Assembly: GCA_021464525.1 (NCBI GenBank)
Contig: JADRCO010000525.1
Coordinates: 1-31,685, forward strand
Reading direction: 5' to 3'
Source: Rhizophagus sp. LPA8_4_AMF
Lineage: Eukaryota; Glomeromycota; Glomeromycetes; Glomerales; Glomeraceae
DNA length: 31,685 bases
This document shows, one piece after another, positions 12,060-23,116 of this stretch; position 1 is the stretch's first letter, and each line of letters begins with the position of its first letter. The notes beneath the pieces were generated by a model. It saw nothing but the letters and a program-made list of their open reading frames with translations. It had not been told where the DNA came from and made no database searches. Both the position numbers and the translations under genes were made by a program.

Positions 12060-12185
12060 TATATGTCGGGACGCCCCCTTGCATAGCATGTAAAATTTAT
12101 AAGCAAGCCACGAAAATCAGTCACGTGATAACATTACATTTAGTATACATACTAAACTTACGCCACACCCCTGCATTGACCTTTG
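12060..12185. repeat. GC-richer conserved block with CACGTG (A copy)
   Basis: The block runs ACGCCCCCTTGCAT, then GTCACGTGAT at 12121-12129, then CGCCACACCCCTGCAT. The same three modules occur in the same order at 20035-20150 in unit B. The two outer modules are similar direct repeats ending in TGCAT. It may be a relic of a dispersed element carried along by the duplication, or a regulatory block; no gene abuts it. Confidence 0.5.
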
Positions 12186-12537
12186 TAAGTAAAACGGATA
12201 ATTGTGCAATTTATTATAATAAATAAAATAAAAAAAAAAATAAAATAAAACAAATTTAAATCATAAATAACAAAAATCTTATAATTAAATTTTAAAAATC
12301 AGTCATAATGTCATCAAAAATCATAATATATTAAAGGATTGATTGGTCAATTGATTGTAAAGAAACAAACGATCGTGTTAAACTTTTTTCTAGTAAAGTA
12401 AATAGAAGCGAAGAAATTGTCAAAAATTTACGAATAAAAAATCTGATAAAAAGAAAAAAAAATTTCTAATGGAACGACGATCAAACGAATTATGATCGAA
12501 TCCATCTTAAAATAACGAATATATGACAATGCTAAAT

Positions 12538-12697
12538 AATTGGTAAAACTTTAGGTTTTTTTTTTTTATAAACGAATTTGGATTTTTATTTCAAAAAAGA
12601 AAAAAAAATCCCGCAATTTTGAAATTGGTAAAACTTTAGGTTTTTTTATAAACGAATTGGATTTTTATTTCAAAAAAAAAAAAAAAATCCTGCAAGT
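12538..12697 (+). repeat. Two-copy tandem repeat, unit A only
   Basis: ATTGGTAAAACTTTAGG followed by a T run, ATAAACGAATT, GGATTTTTATTTC, an A run and AATCC is present twice in tandem, starting at about 12539 and 12625 (about 85 and 73 bases). Unit B has only a weak single equivalent near 20600, so the tandem copy arose after, or was lost since, the large duplication. Confidence 0.65.
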
Positions 12698-12699
12698 TT

Positions 12700-12930
12700 G
12701 AACGATTTTAGAGTTTTTTTTCGACGAAAAAAAGGATTTATTCACGGTAAGGTGTTTAGTGGGTAAGGGTTGTAAGCATTATCAGTAAGAGCCGACATGT
12801 TTAAAGGGAATTTTGAACGATTTAGATTTTTTTTCCGTCGAAAAAGGATCATGTAAAGTGTTTAATGGGTAAAGAATTAAAGTGTAAGGACTGTAAGAAC
12901 CCATAATTAAAAGGATGTAGGAAATATTAA
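12700..12930 (-). repeat. Two-copy cassette around TTTTCG(A/T)CGAAAA (unit A pair)
   Basis: Two copies of a roughly 110-base cassette each carry a quasi-palindrome TTTTCGWCGAAAA (12722 and 12830), then AAGTGTTTARTGGGTAA and a TGTAAG-containing tail. Read on the minus strand, the second copy begins ATGGGTTCTTACAGTCCTTA and gives a short frame starting MGSYSPYT (67 codons from 12985, 41 from the inner ATG). The unit B pair at 20640-20925 gives MGSYNPYT in the equivalent place, then stops soon after. Four copies retaining the same motifs suggest a repeat that predates the 10-kb duplication. Confidence 0.6.
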
Positions 12931-13857
12931 TTTTTTTGGAGATAAAACTTTCACACTCGTTCTTGGTGGATGCTTTATATAACAAATTTTTGACAAGAAC
13001 GCTTATTTTACTTTATTTTTTAATAATCGGCCAATTATTTATATAAGCATTTGTTTTTTTGATAACGCGTTTCACTATAAAATCGGGTAAAATCTCATCC
13101 GTAATATATAGTGTGCCACAAAATATTTTTTTATTACTATATAAGTATATATAATGTATAAATTAAAATTATTAAAAATTTTTTATCAGTAAAAAAAAAA
13201 GAGGAAAAAAAATTGGAAATGTTAATCCGGATTTGTGGTTCCGAATACCAGATTTTACCGTACATCAGAATACAAGAAATATCCGAAAATGGAATACAGC
13301 CCTAATGATTATTAAAAAGAAACATATGATTTTATAAAAATATGCACATAAGGTTTTTGCTGCCACTTTTTTTATGGAGTAATTCCTATACGTAAGTAAT
13401 ATCATCACCATCTATTGATATTTTTATCTAAAATTGTTTCATAAGGGGTCAGGAGTAAAACTTAAATTTGTTTATATATTAAAAAATTTTTTTTTTTTTT
13501 TTTTTTGATTAATTTAATTACAAATTAAAAATATGAAATTTCGGATTTAGCGGAATATAGTAACTGAACGCGCGAATGAAAGACTTAAAGTATAATATCG
13601 TTTATGAGCACGCAATTCTTTGATTCGAGATATAAAGTCGTTTGAACGTAACACCGGAGTATTTTATTTACGCGTATAGGTTAGGAACAAAAAAAAATGT
13701 TACATAGTGTTACATTAATAAATGTTTTAGGTTCACGGTCTGGGCCTGATAGGTTGTATAATTATGTTTTTATGGAATATATCTAATAAAGAAATGCATG
13801 TATCAATTATAAAAAACCTGTTTATAACCTGGAAATTTATCCAAGTTGTCTAGATTC

Positions 13858-13898
13858 TTCCATAAATGTATTGGAGTTTTTACAGAAATTACGGATAA
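13858..13898. mobile_element. ACGGAGTTTTTACAG family, copy 2 (partial)
   Basis: The sequence TTCCATAAATGTATTGGAG, then TTTTTACAGAAATTACGGAT, matches the copies at 11327-11407 and 21784-21894. It sits to the right of the AAGAAATGCATGTATCAATT landmark, whereas the unit B copy sits to the left of the same landmark, so the two are separate insertions and not inherited alleles. Confidence 0.5.
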
Positions 13899-14933
13899 AA
13901 GTTTTTACAGGGATAATGAATTCCGTTAGATGGCGTTTATTATCATTTTTTTTTAGTAATAAAAAAAAAAATTTACATAATGGTCTAGCCTCGTTCGAGT
14001 CTACAAAGAAAAAAAAAATTCAAAATAAAATTAGATTGATAACATTGTTCTCCTTTCGTCTTTCGACAATTCTTCTTCCCTATAAAAAAATTCTTAGAAA
14101 ATTGATCATATGTCGGAGTTTTTCCCCAAAAAAGTTTTTATGGGATAGGCTTATCGCATTATCATAAATAAAGCTGTATTTCAATCATATTTTTTTATTT
14201 ATTTTTAAAATATTCAGCATGGATTTTCAAACTTTAATATAAACTCGATATTTATACATAAATAAAATACTTGATATATTTACTAATTTAGTAATTATTA
14301 TACCATATAAAGAACTAGTAGTACCCTGCTTTAATTTAAATAATTTATATTTTTTTTTTTAAAAAAAAAAATAATACCAAATTTCTAGGATATGTTTTAT
14401 TATTGTGAATGTTAGTATTATTCTCCCCTGAATTTCAATTTTTTTTTTTATAATTTTATAAATAAATTTTCCGCATTTAACCAATAAAGTAATTTAACAA
14501 TGCGAACCTTTCACAATGCTAATTTGTAACAATGAAATGTGGAATCAATGGGGTTCATAAATGGTAAGCAAGTATAAATAAACCTTTAAAACATCTAAAA
14601 TATCTGAAAAAAAAATATAGTCCAATATGTGAATTTCGATATCGATCATATGATGAACGAGGATCAGCATTGATTAACATACGGTATTTTCCAATTTTTA
14701 TTCATTCATACACGATCAAGAAATGGGTTATATACATACCTAGTTTAAGATAAATCAATTTAATCAGTTTATAAGGTAATCATAATATAATGAATTGATT
14801 GATCGGTTTTAAGCCTTATCTCTGATATCATTATCATCATTCTTAAAGGAGAAAAAGTATTACTATAAATAAAGAGAATAATTTCTATTTTGTTTGTAAC
14901 AGGTAATGAAAAATAAATGGAATTGAATTACTT

Positions 14934-14941
14934 ATTCAAAT
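14934..14941 (+). other. Junction of the two duplicated units
   Basis: The junction reads ATTCAAAT. Left of it the sequence (AATAAATGGAATTGAATTAC) matches the right end of unit B at 25810-25830. Right of it (CAAATTGTTACAC) matches the left end of unit A at 5842. Both outer breakpoints carry ATCAAAT (5840-5846 and 25832-25838), so the join used a 7-base microhomology, now with one inserted T. Confidence 0.75.
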
Positions 14942-16232
14942 TGTTACACATAATCAACAATGAATCAGATGTGCAGGGAGTAATAACAACAAATTAAAGT
15001 TTTGACATAACAATTATCTTTTGCAGATCTAATATTTTTTTTTTTTCTTGTTAATTGATTTGATTTTCTGCCCATGCATATACTGCAAATAAATACCTGT
15101 TAATCTTTAGTACTTAGTATCACAAAAAATTATTTTCTATTAACGTATGTTGTACTATACATATTCTAATCTATTGGATACATTTATTAATATTAACACG
15201 TTGACTGTTATTGTTTACTTAGTACTGCGCTAACTTATTCCTTCATTTAAGAGGGTCTATAATAAATTATATCTAGGAATACTGCATAGGCTCTTATCCC
15301 TAAAAGAATTTATTTATATAGGGGTACAGAATTATGACCTATACCGAGATATTTTCCAAGGTCCAATTTTGTCACATGATATTAAACCCAATCATGCATT
15401 GACCGTAGAGTTACTGTTCATAATTTGAATGACTTGCTCTTGATGTATAAAATAAAATCATAATTTGAATGACAAAGAAATAAATAACTGCTGATTTTAA
15501 CTAACATAAATTTCGACCATTCAAGAACGTGAACAAGTTTTTTTAAAAAATAGTTTTAGAAATATCACGTGATATTATGGAGATTTTGAATTAGTAACGT
15601 ATACGCACGCCTATTCATAAATGTAGAAAATTACTTACAGCCGAAAAACTATTTCAAGAGATTGAATTTGAAATTTTGAAATCTATTGCACATGTCATAA
15701 CTGATTGACGCTTGCTAATAAATCATGGGACCATATAAACGCGGATGATTTCAATTTCAAATCATATAAATTAAATATTTTAATAATGTATTCAATTCTA
15801 TACATATTTTAATATTTCCTAAAAATGGAATACAAGCATTTGAAGTTTTTTTTAAAAAAAAATCAAAATTGTTAAAAGATGATTTAATTATCTGTTATAT
15901 TCCGAATTTAGTATTTAGTAAAAACGCATGTTTTTTTTTAGAAAACTATTTCATAAATCATTGTTTATAATTTATGCATATTGCTGATACCATATGTTTT
16001 TGTTTTTAATAATTTGGCATTTTATAAGTCATTGAGAAAAAAAAAAAATTCTCCGAGATTTAATTTACCATATCGAGAGATGATCATTTATAATAATCCT
16101 CTATATAAAAAAAAAAATTGCGTTACCTATTTATGCACATGATTATTATTTTCAGCCCCCCAATTATTTTATATTTTTTAGGTAAAAGTAATAAACATTT
16201 TTTTTTTATTAAAAAATATATTTTTTTTTTTC

Positions 16233-16233
16233 A

Positions 16234-16258
<25 letters not shown>
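16233..16258. repeat. (AT)13 microsatellite
   Basis: A pure AT dinucleotide run is followed by degenerate GTATATATGTAT. No counterpart of this length exists at the matching place in unit A (near 8730), so it expanded in unit B or shrank in A. Confidence 0.9.
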
Positions 16259-16270
<12 letters not shown>

Positions 16271-18330
16271 CCTACATTAAAAACTTTATTATTTTAATTA
16301 TATCCATATACGGCCAACAAATTTACTAATTTCTGTTATCTTGCAATCAACAACATTCTATAATCACCAAAACAATGATTACTTTTTCTTGTAATTCATT
16401 CATTGAAAAAGATAGAAAGCTCTAAAGAGAAATCAATCATTTCCAAAGTTGTCATGTTTAAACTTGAAATTCTTTTTATAATATAATATGTATATATATA
16501 TAAACTCTAATAATTTATTTACCTGCATTATTTATTATTATCTCGAATGACTTAGTGTCTTGGCATTCGTCTTATTAATCACCACAGATTTAACGGATTT
16601 GGCATAATATTTTTCCTAAATTGTTTAATAAGAAAAATACATCTTTAAAATGATATCATCTATAAAATTTGTATAAACAATATAATCGGTTATTAACTTA
16701 TCGTATATTTTACGCGTAATTTAAAATTATCCATCTATCTCGATATATTTTTTTAAAAGTTATAATTATGTATCACTCGTAATCTAACTTGAAAAACCAG
16801 TTTTTTCAAATAGAGTTCTTGTAAAGTTTCATTAAAGAAGAACAATAGTATAATAATAATATTATCTTGAACTAAAATTAGAAGAAAATATGTTTATGAT
16901 GGCTAAAGGCAAAAATGATAGCGGAATCGGAACTAAATCCAAAATTCTAAGTTTATAAAATAGAATCTTCTTTTTAATTTAGTATTTTATTAACATTACC
17001 GACTTGGAATCTTGGATTGGACGAATGAATTATAAATAAGTAATGAAAAAAATGTTACATTTATAAACTAAATATTTCTAATTACTTCCTTTTTAAATCC
17101 ATTCAAAGATTGATAAGTTGAAATTCAAAATATCCCGCATAATCTCACATTCAGTGAGTTATAATTAGCTATCGCGTCCAATAATTTGGCTATGTAACGC
17201 TAAATAAAATAAAAAGTGTGTTGATTAACGACATAACGAATGTAATAAAAGTTCTTAAATGATTCGTCCATTTTTGTGAATGAAGGCTTCCTATTTAGTA
17301 AAAATCAATCAATTACTAATTTATTATTATCAGATGTTATTTATCGTTGATTTTTTTTAGAAATTAAAAAAAGTAAAAAAAAAAAATTTTTCGTTTAATA
17401 AATCCTTATTCGATAAATTCATTACGTCACAATTAATTTGACAATCAAATCAGTTGCCGTAATTAGCCGCAGGCGCAGTAAATTATTAATCAAAAGTCTA
17501 GTCTCCATATTATTCTAACCTAGAATTTTTTTCATTATTATGTATCAATTGTATCATAATTAAATGAAATGATGGCAAAAAGGTTTTTTAACTCCGAAAA
17601 AATAATTCAATATCATTAACAATAACGACAATTTTGTCAAATAAAGTTAATTCTATATAGCTACTACTATATTTGGGCGATCATTCGGTATTCTTTATTT
17701 AGTAATAAAAAATGGTGAATCAATAAAAAATTTATACCTATTTCCTAGTTTAAATGATTTAAACTGTAAAAACAATTCGTTATAAAATTTCAGTGATGTA
17801 ATTATTACTATTGTATAATTGATCATAAAAAAAAAAAATTTTTTTTTTTTCCTTTTTTCAAGAAAACAAAAGTAACGAGTTTAGTTTAGTTCATAAAAAA
17901 ATAAGAAAGATTTAATAATGTAAAATTGATTTAATGACCTTTATTATGATGCTTTTCAATACTATATGTAGAATAGTAATTAAATTAATTTGGGTTAACT
18001 TAGAGATGTACCATAATTTATTCATAAAAAAAATGTTCCCAAAGGCAAATTTTAAAGATTGAAAATCATTCATTTTAGTACGCGTTAAGCATGAATGAAT
18101 ACCCCTGTTTGTGATACGTTACAATATTACCCACAAGTCATAAATTACATAAATTCATTTTTTTTTCATAGTTATCATTACATGTGTTTAAAAAAAAAAA
18201 AAATTAAAGTAACATGAACGAAATTATAATTCGATTATAATTCGATTATTATAAACAAATAAAGATTAATGTAAATATATTAATGATACACCGAACAAAT
18301 ATTCCAACTGGGTTTATTAAATTTCATTAT

Positions 18331-18589
18331 ATCCGGATAAAAACTAATTTTGTGAAAATCGGGATTAACCCGATTATTAACACTACTATCATGTTCGTAG
18401 TACTAAGAGCTTTCAAATAAGCTACAAATCATAAAATTCTGATCACTAATTCATGAAATATTGAAATATTTCAAGTTATCCGAAAATCTGCAATCCGGAT
18501 AAAATCCGATAAAACCATGGTTTTTATCCGGATATTCGCGGTCGACCTGGGTCAATCTCGCATACGGATCGAAGCACTACACTATAACT
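18331..18589. mobile_element. TCCGGAT-type insertion specific to unit B
   Basis: In unit A the flanks (TTTATTAAATTCCATTATAT and CATATAAATTTCCGAAATTGG) are about 30 bases apart; in unit B about 260 bases separate them. The inserted DNA starts ATCCGGATAAAAAC and has the inverted TTTTTATCCGGAT at 18521-18533. Its right end, reverse-complemented, reads TATAGTGTAGTGCTTCGATC, much like the left end of the 836-948 element (TATAGTGTTTCGATC). It is non-coding. A target duplication is unclear (CATTATA against CACTATA). Confidence 0.65.
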
Positions 18590-20034
18590 AGTCATATAAA
18601 TTTCCGAAATTGGGATACAAGCGATAAAAGTAAAATGCTTTTCTCAGCTAATCAAAAAATATCGTATTTAACTATTTTTATTTTTCAATTCTCGATTTTT
18701 ATAAAGTGAATAAAAAGTAATATTCGGTATATCCATTTTTTTTTCATAGATTATCTTAGAAGCCCCTTGATCTATTCATCTTTTTTTCGTTTATTCGTGG
18801 TATATATGCATGATATGACATGCATATTTCATAAGGTTGTAACTATTTTTATAACGTAAAACATTAATTTATCAATCTAGAATCGTTTTCGAAATGTAAT
18901 TTCGGACTTTTTACCGATTATACATTCGCGCGTTATAATTGTTGTGATATAAAAGACAAAATAAAACATCATACATAAATAAATAAATGTTTTTAACCAA
19001 TTATGACTTAATGAGTTTGTTGAGAATTACACACAATTAAGTATATCAAATTAAAAGTATTATAAATACGATCATTTAATCAATTGGTTCTTTAATTGCT
19101 TTAAAATTACTTTTATTGGTGCTTTAAAATCGACAGGCAACTATATCAATTTTTATTTTTCACGCGTGATTTTATCCACGTTAAGTTAGCTTAGTTTACA
19201 TTACGCGTATTCGTCCAAGTATGTTTACATAGTACAACAGTTTTATTATTTTTTTTGATGTCAAATGAGTCAAATGATAAATATATTTCAATTCATTTAA
19301 TTTTGAAATTTTTGAATTATGATGATAAGAGAAAATTATTAATATTCCGATCCCGTTATCAACCGTAAAATCAATCATACGTTATTTTTCGACGAATAAA
19401 AATTATATCTAGCCGAAAATTCTTGTTTTTTTGTAGTGTGTCATATTATATTTAACTAAATAATTGCATTTCATTAATTCAATTAGTAACTAAATATTGC
19501 GTTTCATTAATTCAATTAGTATACGGATTAGTCTCTTTTTTATTAAATAATGTCGTACTTAATTAATAAATTACTACATAAAAAATGATACGTTAATAAG
19601 ACCACGTTTGAACTTCCGCTTATTTCGCTTGGATTTCGAATTAAATAACAGACAATATTTTACAATATTTTACTCGATTACGTTAAAAGTAGGGTTGTAC
19701 AGATTTTCTTATATTAGATATAAAATATGATGATCAAATTTGTCATTCTACAATATCACGTACTAGTGTAATTCATAGGCTGATTTAAAAAAAAAAAAAA
19801 TTCAACATTTTGTTACAATAATAATGACAATAAAAAAAGGTTTAGTAAACAAAGAATACGTAAGAATTCGGTTCATAAGTTCTCATATAATTGCGCCACT
19901 TTCAGCATATATTACGACCTTTTATATATATATACCAGATACTTATTTTGGAACTTTTGAAAAGTTTTTCCTACTTATTAATCGTTACTTAGTGGGGAAA
20001 ATAAATAGAGATCAAAATGTATGATCTCGGAACT

Positions 20035-20150
20035 CCCCCAACGCCCCCTTGCATAAGTAAAATTTGAGATATATATAAAGTCACGTGACAAATTTTCCCT
20101 AATATATGCTTATTGAAAGTTGCGCCACACCCCTGCATAACCCTTTGTAA
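20035..20150. repeat. GC-richer conserved block with CACGTG (B copy)
   Basis: ACGCCCCCTTGCATAAG, GTCACGTGAC (20080-20089) and GCGCCACACCCCTGCAT occur in order, matching 12060-12185. The three modules are retained although the spacers have diverged. Confidence 0.5.
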
Positions 20151-20639
20151 GAAAATCATTTAAATGTGATAACCGTGCACTTTTATTAAAATAAAATCAA
20201 ATAAAGCAAATCAAAATAAAATAAAACAAATTGAAATAGAAAAAAAAAATAGAAAAAAAAGAGAATAGAAAAAAAAAATAAAAAAAAATAAAAAATAAAA
20301 TAAAATTGAATCATAAAAAAACAAAGAAGAAAAATCTTAAATCTGTCATAATTGTCATCAAAAATCACATTGATTATCATAATTATCATTTGTTAAAGGG
20401 TAAATTGAAGGGTAAATTGTAAAGAAAAAAAACGATTGTGTTAAACTATTTTCTAATAAAGTAAATAAAAGCGAAAAAATTGTCAAAAATTATTAGCTAA
20501 TAAAAATAATAACATTTCGATAAAAAAAAAACAGAGACGATCAAACGATTAAAAAGAATTATAATCGATACAAAAAAATAAAATTCAACTTTTAATAATA
20601 TTCGATAAAACTTAAGCTTTTCTAAAAAATCCGATAAAG

Positions 20640-20925
20640 TTTGAACGATTTTTTTTTTTTTTTCGACGAAGAAATGAGTACGCGTACGATAAAGTGTTAG
20701 TGGGTGAAGGATTAAGAATTGTAAGGAGCCCACATGTTTAGAAGAAAATAGGAAATATTGGTTTTGTATGGTATTTTAAATTTTTGATCGATTTTTTTTT
20801 GGGTTTTTTTTTTAGATTTTTTTTTTCGTCGAAAAAAGGATTAAATTCCTACGTGTAAAGTGTTAATGGGCATGAAATTAGTGTAAGGATTGTAAGAACC
20901 CATATTTGATAAGAGTAGGAAATAT
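20640..20925 (-). repeat. Two-copy cassette around TTTTCG(A/T)CGAAAA (unit B pair)
   Basis: This is the counterpart of 12700-12930: TTTTCGACGAAG near 20661 and TTTTTTTCGTCGAAAAAAGG near 20823, each followed by AAAGTGTTA(A)TGGG and a GTAAG tail. On the minus strand the MGSYNPYT frame stops after about 20 codons, so a protein-coding role for the cassette is unlikely. ACGCGT at 20680-20685 lies inside. Confidence 0.6.
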
Positions 20926-21783
20926 TAATTTTTGGAGATAAATCTTTCAGGTTCGTTCTTGATCGGTGCTTTATATAACAAATTCTTGAAGAACGCCTCA
21001 ATTATTTTACTTTATTTTAATAATCGGTCAATTATTTATGTGAAATAAATTATAATCGATAAGATAAAACCACATCTGTGATTTGTTTGAAAATTTTTTA
21101 TTGTATAAATATATTAATATATAAATTAAAGTATAAGAACCTTTAAAAAATGTTAATCCGGATTTGTGTCTCCGAAATACCCGATTTTACCGTACGTCAG
21201 AGTATCCAAAAATGGAATACAGCCTTATGATTTAAAAAGAACATATTTCCTTTCGTGGATTAATTAATTTTATTAAAGTTAATTCAGTATTCTACAAGAA
21301 AGGATAAAAAGTTTTGCTATCTCTTTTTTATGGTAAATCCTATACGTAAGTAATATCATGATGAACGCCATCTATTGGGGTTTTACATTTTTGATTTATC
21401 TAAAATTGTTTTATAAGGGATCGGAGGTAATCCCATATTAGAATTTTTTTGAACTTTAAAAAAAAATTTGTTTATTATATTAAAGAAAAAAATTTGTTTG
21501 TCGTATTAAAAATTTTTTTTTTTTTTTGTTTAATTTAGAATCAAATTCAAAAATAGTAAATTCCGGATTTAACGGAATATAGTAACTAAACGCGCGAAAT
21601 GACACTCTTAAATAGTACAAGTTATAATGCAAGTAAATATCATATTTACGCGTATAATAAAGGCGCTTGATTCGAGATTAAAATAGTAAAAGGTCGTTTG
21701 GACGTGGCACCAGAGTATTTTATTTACGCGTATCAGTTAGGATTAAAAAATGTTATAATTACATTTAATAATGATTAAGTACC

Positions 21784-21894
21784 TTATCCGTAATTTCTGT
21801 AAAAACTCCGTGAATATGATACATTTACGGAATAATAATTAAAAATCTAAGCAATTTGGATAACAAATTCCGTGAATATGATACATTTACGGAA
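21784..21894. mobile_element. ACGGAGTTTTTACAG family, copy 3 (with internal repeat)
   Basis: TTATCCGTAATTTCTGTAAA followed by AACTCCGTGAATATGATACA and TTTACGGAA spans 21784-21832. The CCGTGAATATGATACATTTA module (itself a quasi-palindrome) recurs at 21868-21894. Relative to copies 1 and 2 it is inverted. Confidence 0.55.
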
Positions 21895-22091
21895 ATAACG
21901 TGGAATAAAAAAAAAACACGGAGTAAATTATTTATAGGTAGTAAATGATATAGGTACACTGTCTGGCTATTTTTAACAATTTGTAAAATTATATTTTTAT
22001 AGATTATACCTAATAAAGAAATGCATATATCAATTATAAAAAAAATAAATGTAATTTAAGTTTATATATTGACTATATATTTCGGCTTTCC

Positions 22092-22442
22092 CTACGAATG
22101 ATTTATACAAATATTTCTTTCTTTTTTTATCATGTCATTAACATTAAAAAAAAAATGGAAAGAATTAAAGTCCTTAAATTTGATTAAGCAATATCGAATG
22201 AACAAAAGTGTCATGTAACACAACATCTTACAACATTGTATTAACGCGATTTTTTTCAACTCGGTTAAATTTTTATACCAAATATTTACGCCAAGTAAAT
22301 TAGTGAATGTGTAAATATTGTAATAAGTAAACGTATGCATAATATATTTAAGGAGCGCTAAAAATAGTAATCCAACTCCTGATCGATTGTTTGTATTAAT
22401 AAAAGGTATAGAATCAAAATTCTCGTTAGAAACTAAGATCAT
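22092..22442 (-). CDS. Hypothetical ORF, 116 aa, weak
   Basis: This is the longest open frame in the window. It encodes a product rich in Ile, Phe, Asn, Tyr and Lys, with two hydrophobic patches (GLLFLALLKYI near residue 24 and CYMTLLFIRYC near residue 75). I recognise no family, see no TATA box, and find only an inverted CCAAT (ATTGG) upstream near 22480. In DNA this AT-rich, a rough estimate from stop-codon frequency gives about one chance in ten of one such frame arising in the window, so it is not proof of a gene. It lies wholly in the unit B-only segment. Confidence 0.2.
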   Translation of the reverse strand: MILVSNENFDSIPFINTNNRSGVGLLFLALLKYIMHTFTYYNIYTFTNLLGVNIWYKNLTELKKIALIQCCKMLCYMTLLFIRYCLIKFKDFNSFHFFFNVNDMIKKERNICINHS

Positions 22443-22640
22443 ATGCCGAATATGTTATGGTATTAGAGTAATCGCATTGCCAATAACTTAATTCATAAAG
22501 AGGACAAAATTTTATCTTTTTTTTACAAAACAATTAACACGCACGCGGGAAACAATTAAATTGATATTCATTTGCTTTTTTTTTTAATTTTAATTGAACA
22601 TTTTTTATTGATAAAATTTAATATAAATAAAAATATTCAT

Positions 22641-22759
22641 TTATAATGTCATCAAAAAACTTACATAAATAAAATTTTAATTTATAATGTCATCAAAAAT
22701 TTACATAAATATAATCTTAATTATAATGTCATCGAAAAATTACATAAATAAAATCTTAA
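22641..22759 (+). repeat. Three tandem copies of a 39-41 bp repeat
   Basis: The unit TTATAATGTCATCAAAAA, then a short variable joint, TTACATAAATAAAATCTTAA, occurs at 22641, 22682 and 22721. A shorter single copy of the core (CATAATGTCATCAAAAATCA) sits at about 12302 in unit A and 20346 in unit B, so the array probably grew from a motif already in the unit. Confidence 0.8.
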
Positions 22760-23116
22760 TTCATTATTAGCATAAAATATAAAATTGTCGTAAAAAAATT
22801 ATTGAATATGAAAAACCAAATTTTCTTTAGAAAATTTACAAAAATTGGTAGGTTTTACTACACAAAATTGCAACAACAATAAAATTTTCGTATTAAAATA
22901 AATGTTTCGAATAGAGATTCGTTTTTTCCCAGGGTGTAAAAAATCGAAGATCATTTAAAATATGATGTTTTTTGATTTAATGTAATAGGAATAATTAAGT
23001 TTAGGTGTTTTTGAAACATTTTTGTTTTCTGTATTTTTTAATAGAAAACTTAATTTAAGCGATAAGGAGAGTTTTTTTGTTTTTTTGTTTTTTTTTTTTT
23101 TAATTTTTTTTTTATT

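Larger units (their letters stand above)
5840..14937 (+). repeat. Tandem duplication, unit A (about 9.1 kb)
   Basis: Blocks here recur in the same order and orientation in unit B. Paired positions (A/B) include 5845/14938, 8080/15562, 9060/16548, 9464/16899, 9580/17015, 10527/18080, 11165/19080, 12060/20035, 12330/20385, 13215/21147, 13560/21565, 13790/22020, 14060/23570, 14475/24720, 14700/25035 and 14800/25700. The best blocks look over 90% identical by eye (4 differences in the 72 bases from 9464); others are far more diverged and full of indels. The DNA is mostly non-coding. A-only segments are about 6150-6600 and 6650-8050. Expansion by rearrangement rather than by a transposon is suggested by the absence of terminal repeats and by ATCAAAT at the breakpoints. 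Confidence 0.85.

Noticed and set aside
13871-14167. 98-codon plus-strand open frame in unit A
   Set aside because: It starts inside a repeat-family copy and is dominated by Lys/Phe/Leu/Ser runs; the unit B equivalent does not keep the frame.
20186-20389. 67-codon minus-strand frame of Phe/Leu/Ile
   Set aside because: It is the translation of an A-rich low-complexity tract (runs of AAATAAAA), not a membrane protein gene.
22641-22759. Three spaced repeats considered as a CRISPR-like array
   Set aside because: The units are contiguous with no unique spacers, AT-rich and in a eukaryotic-looking sequence; it is a plain tandem repeat.
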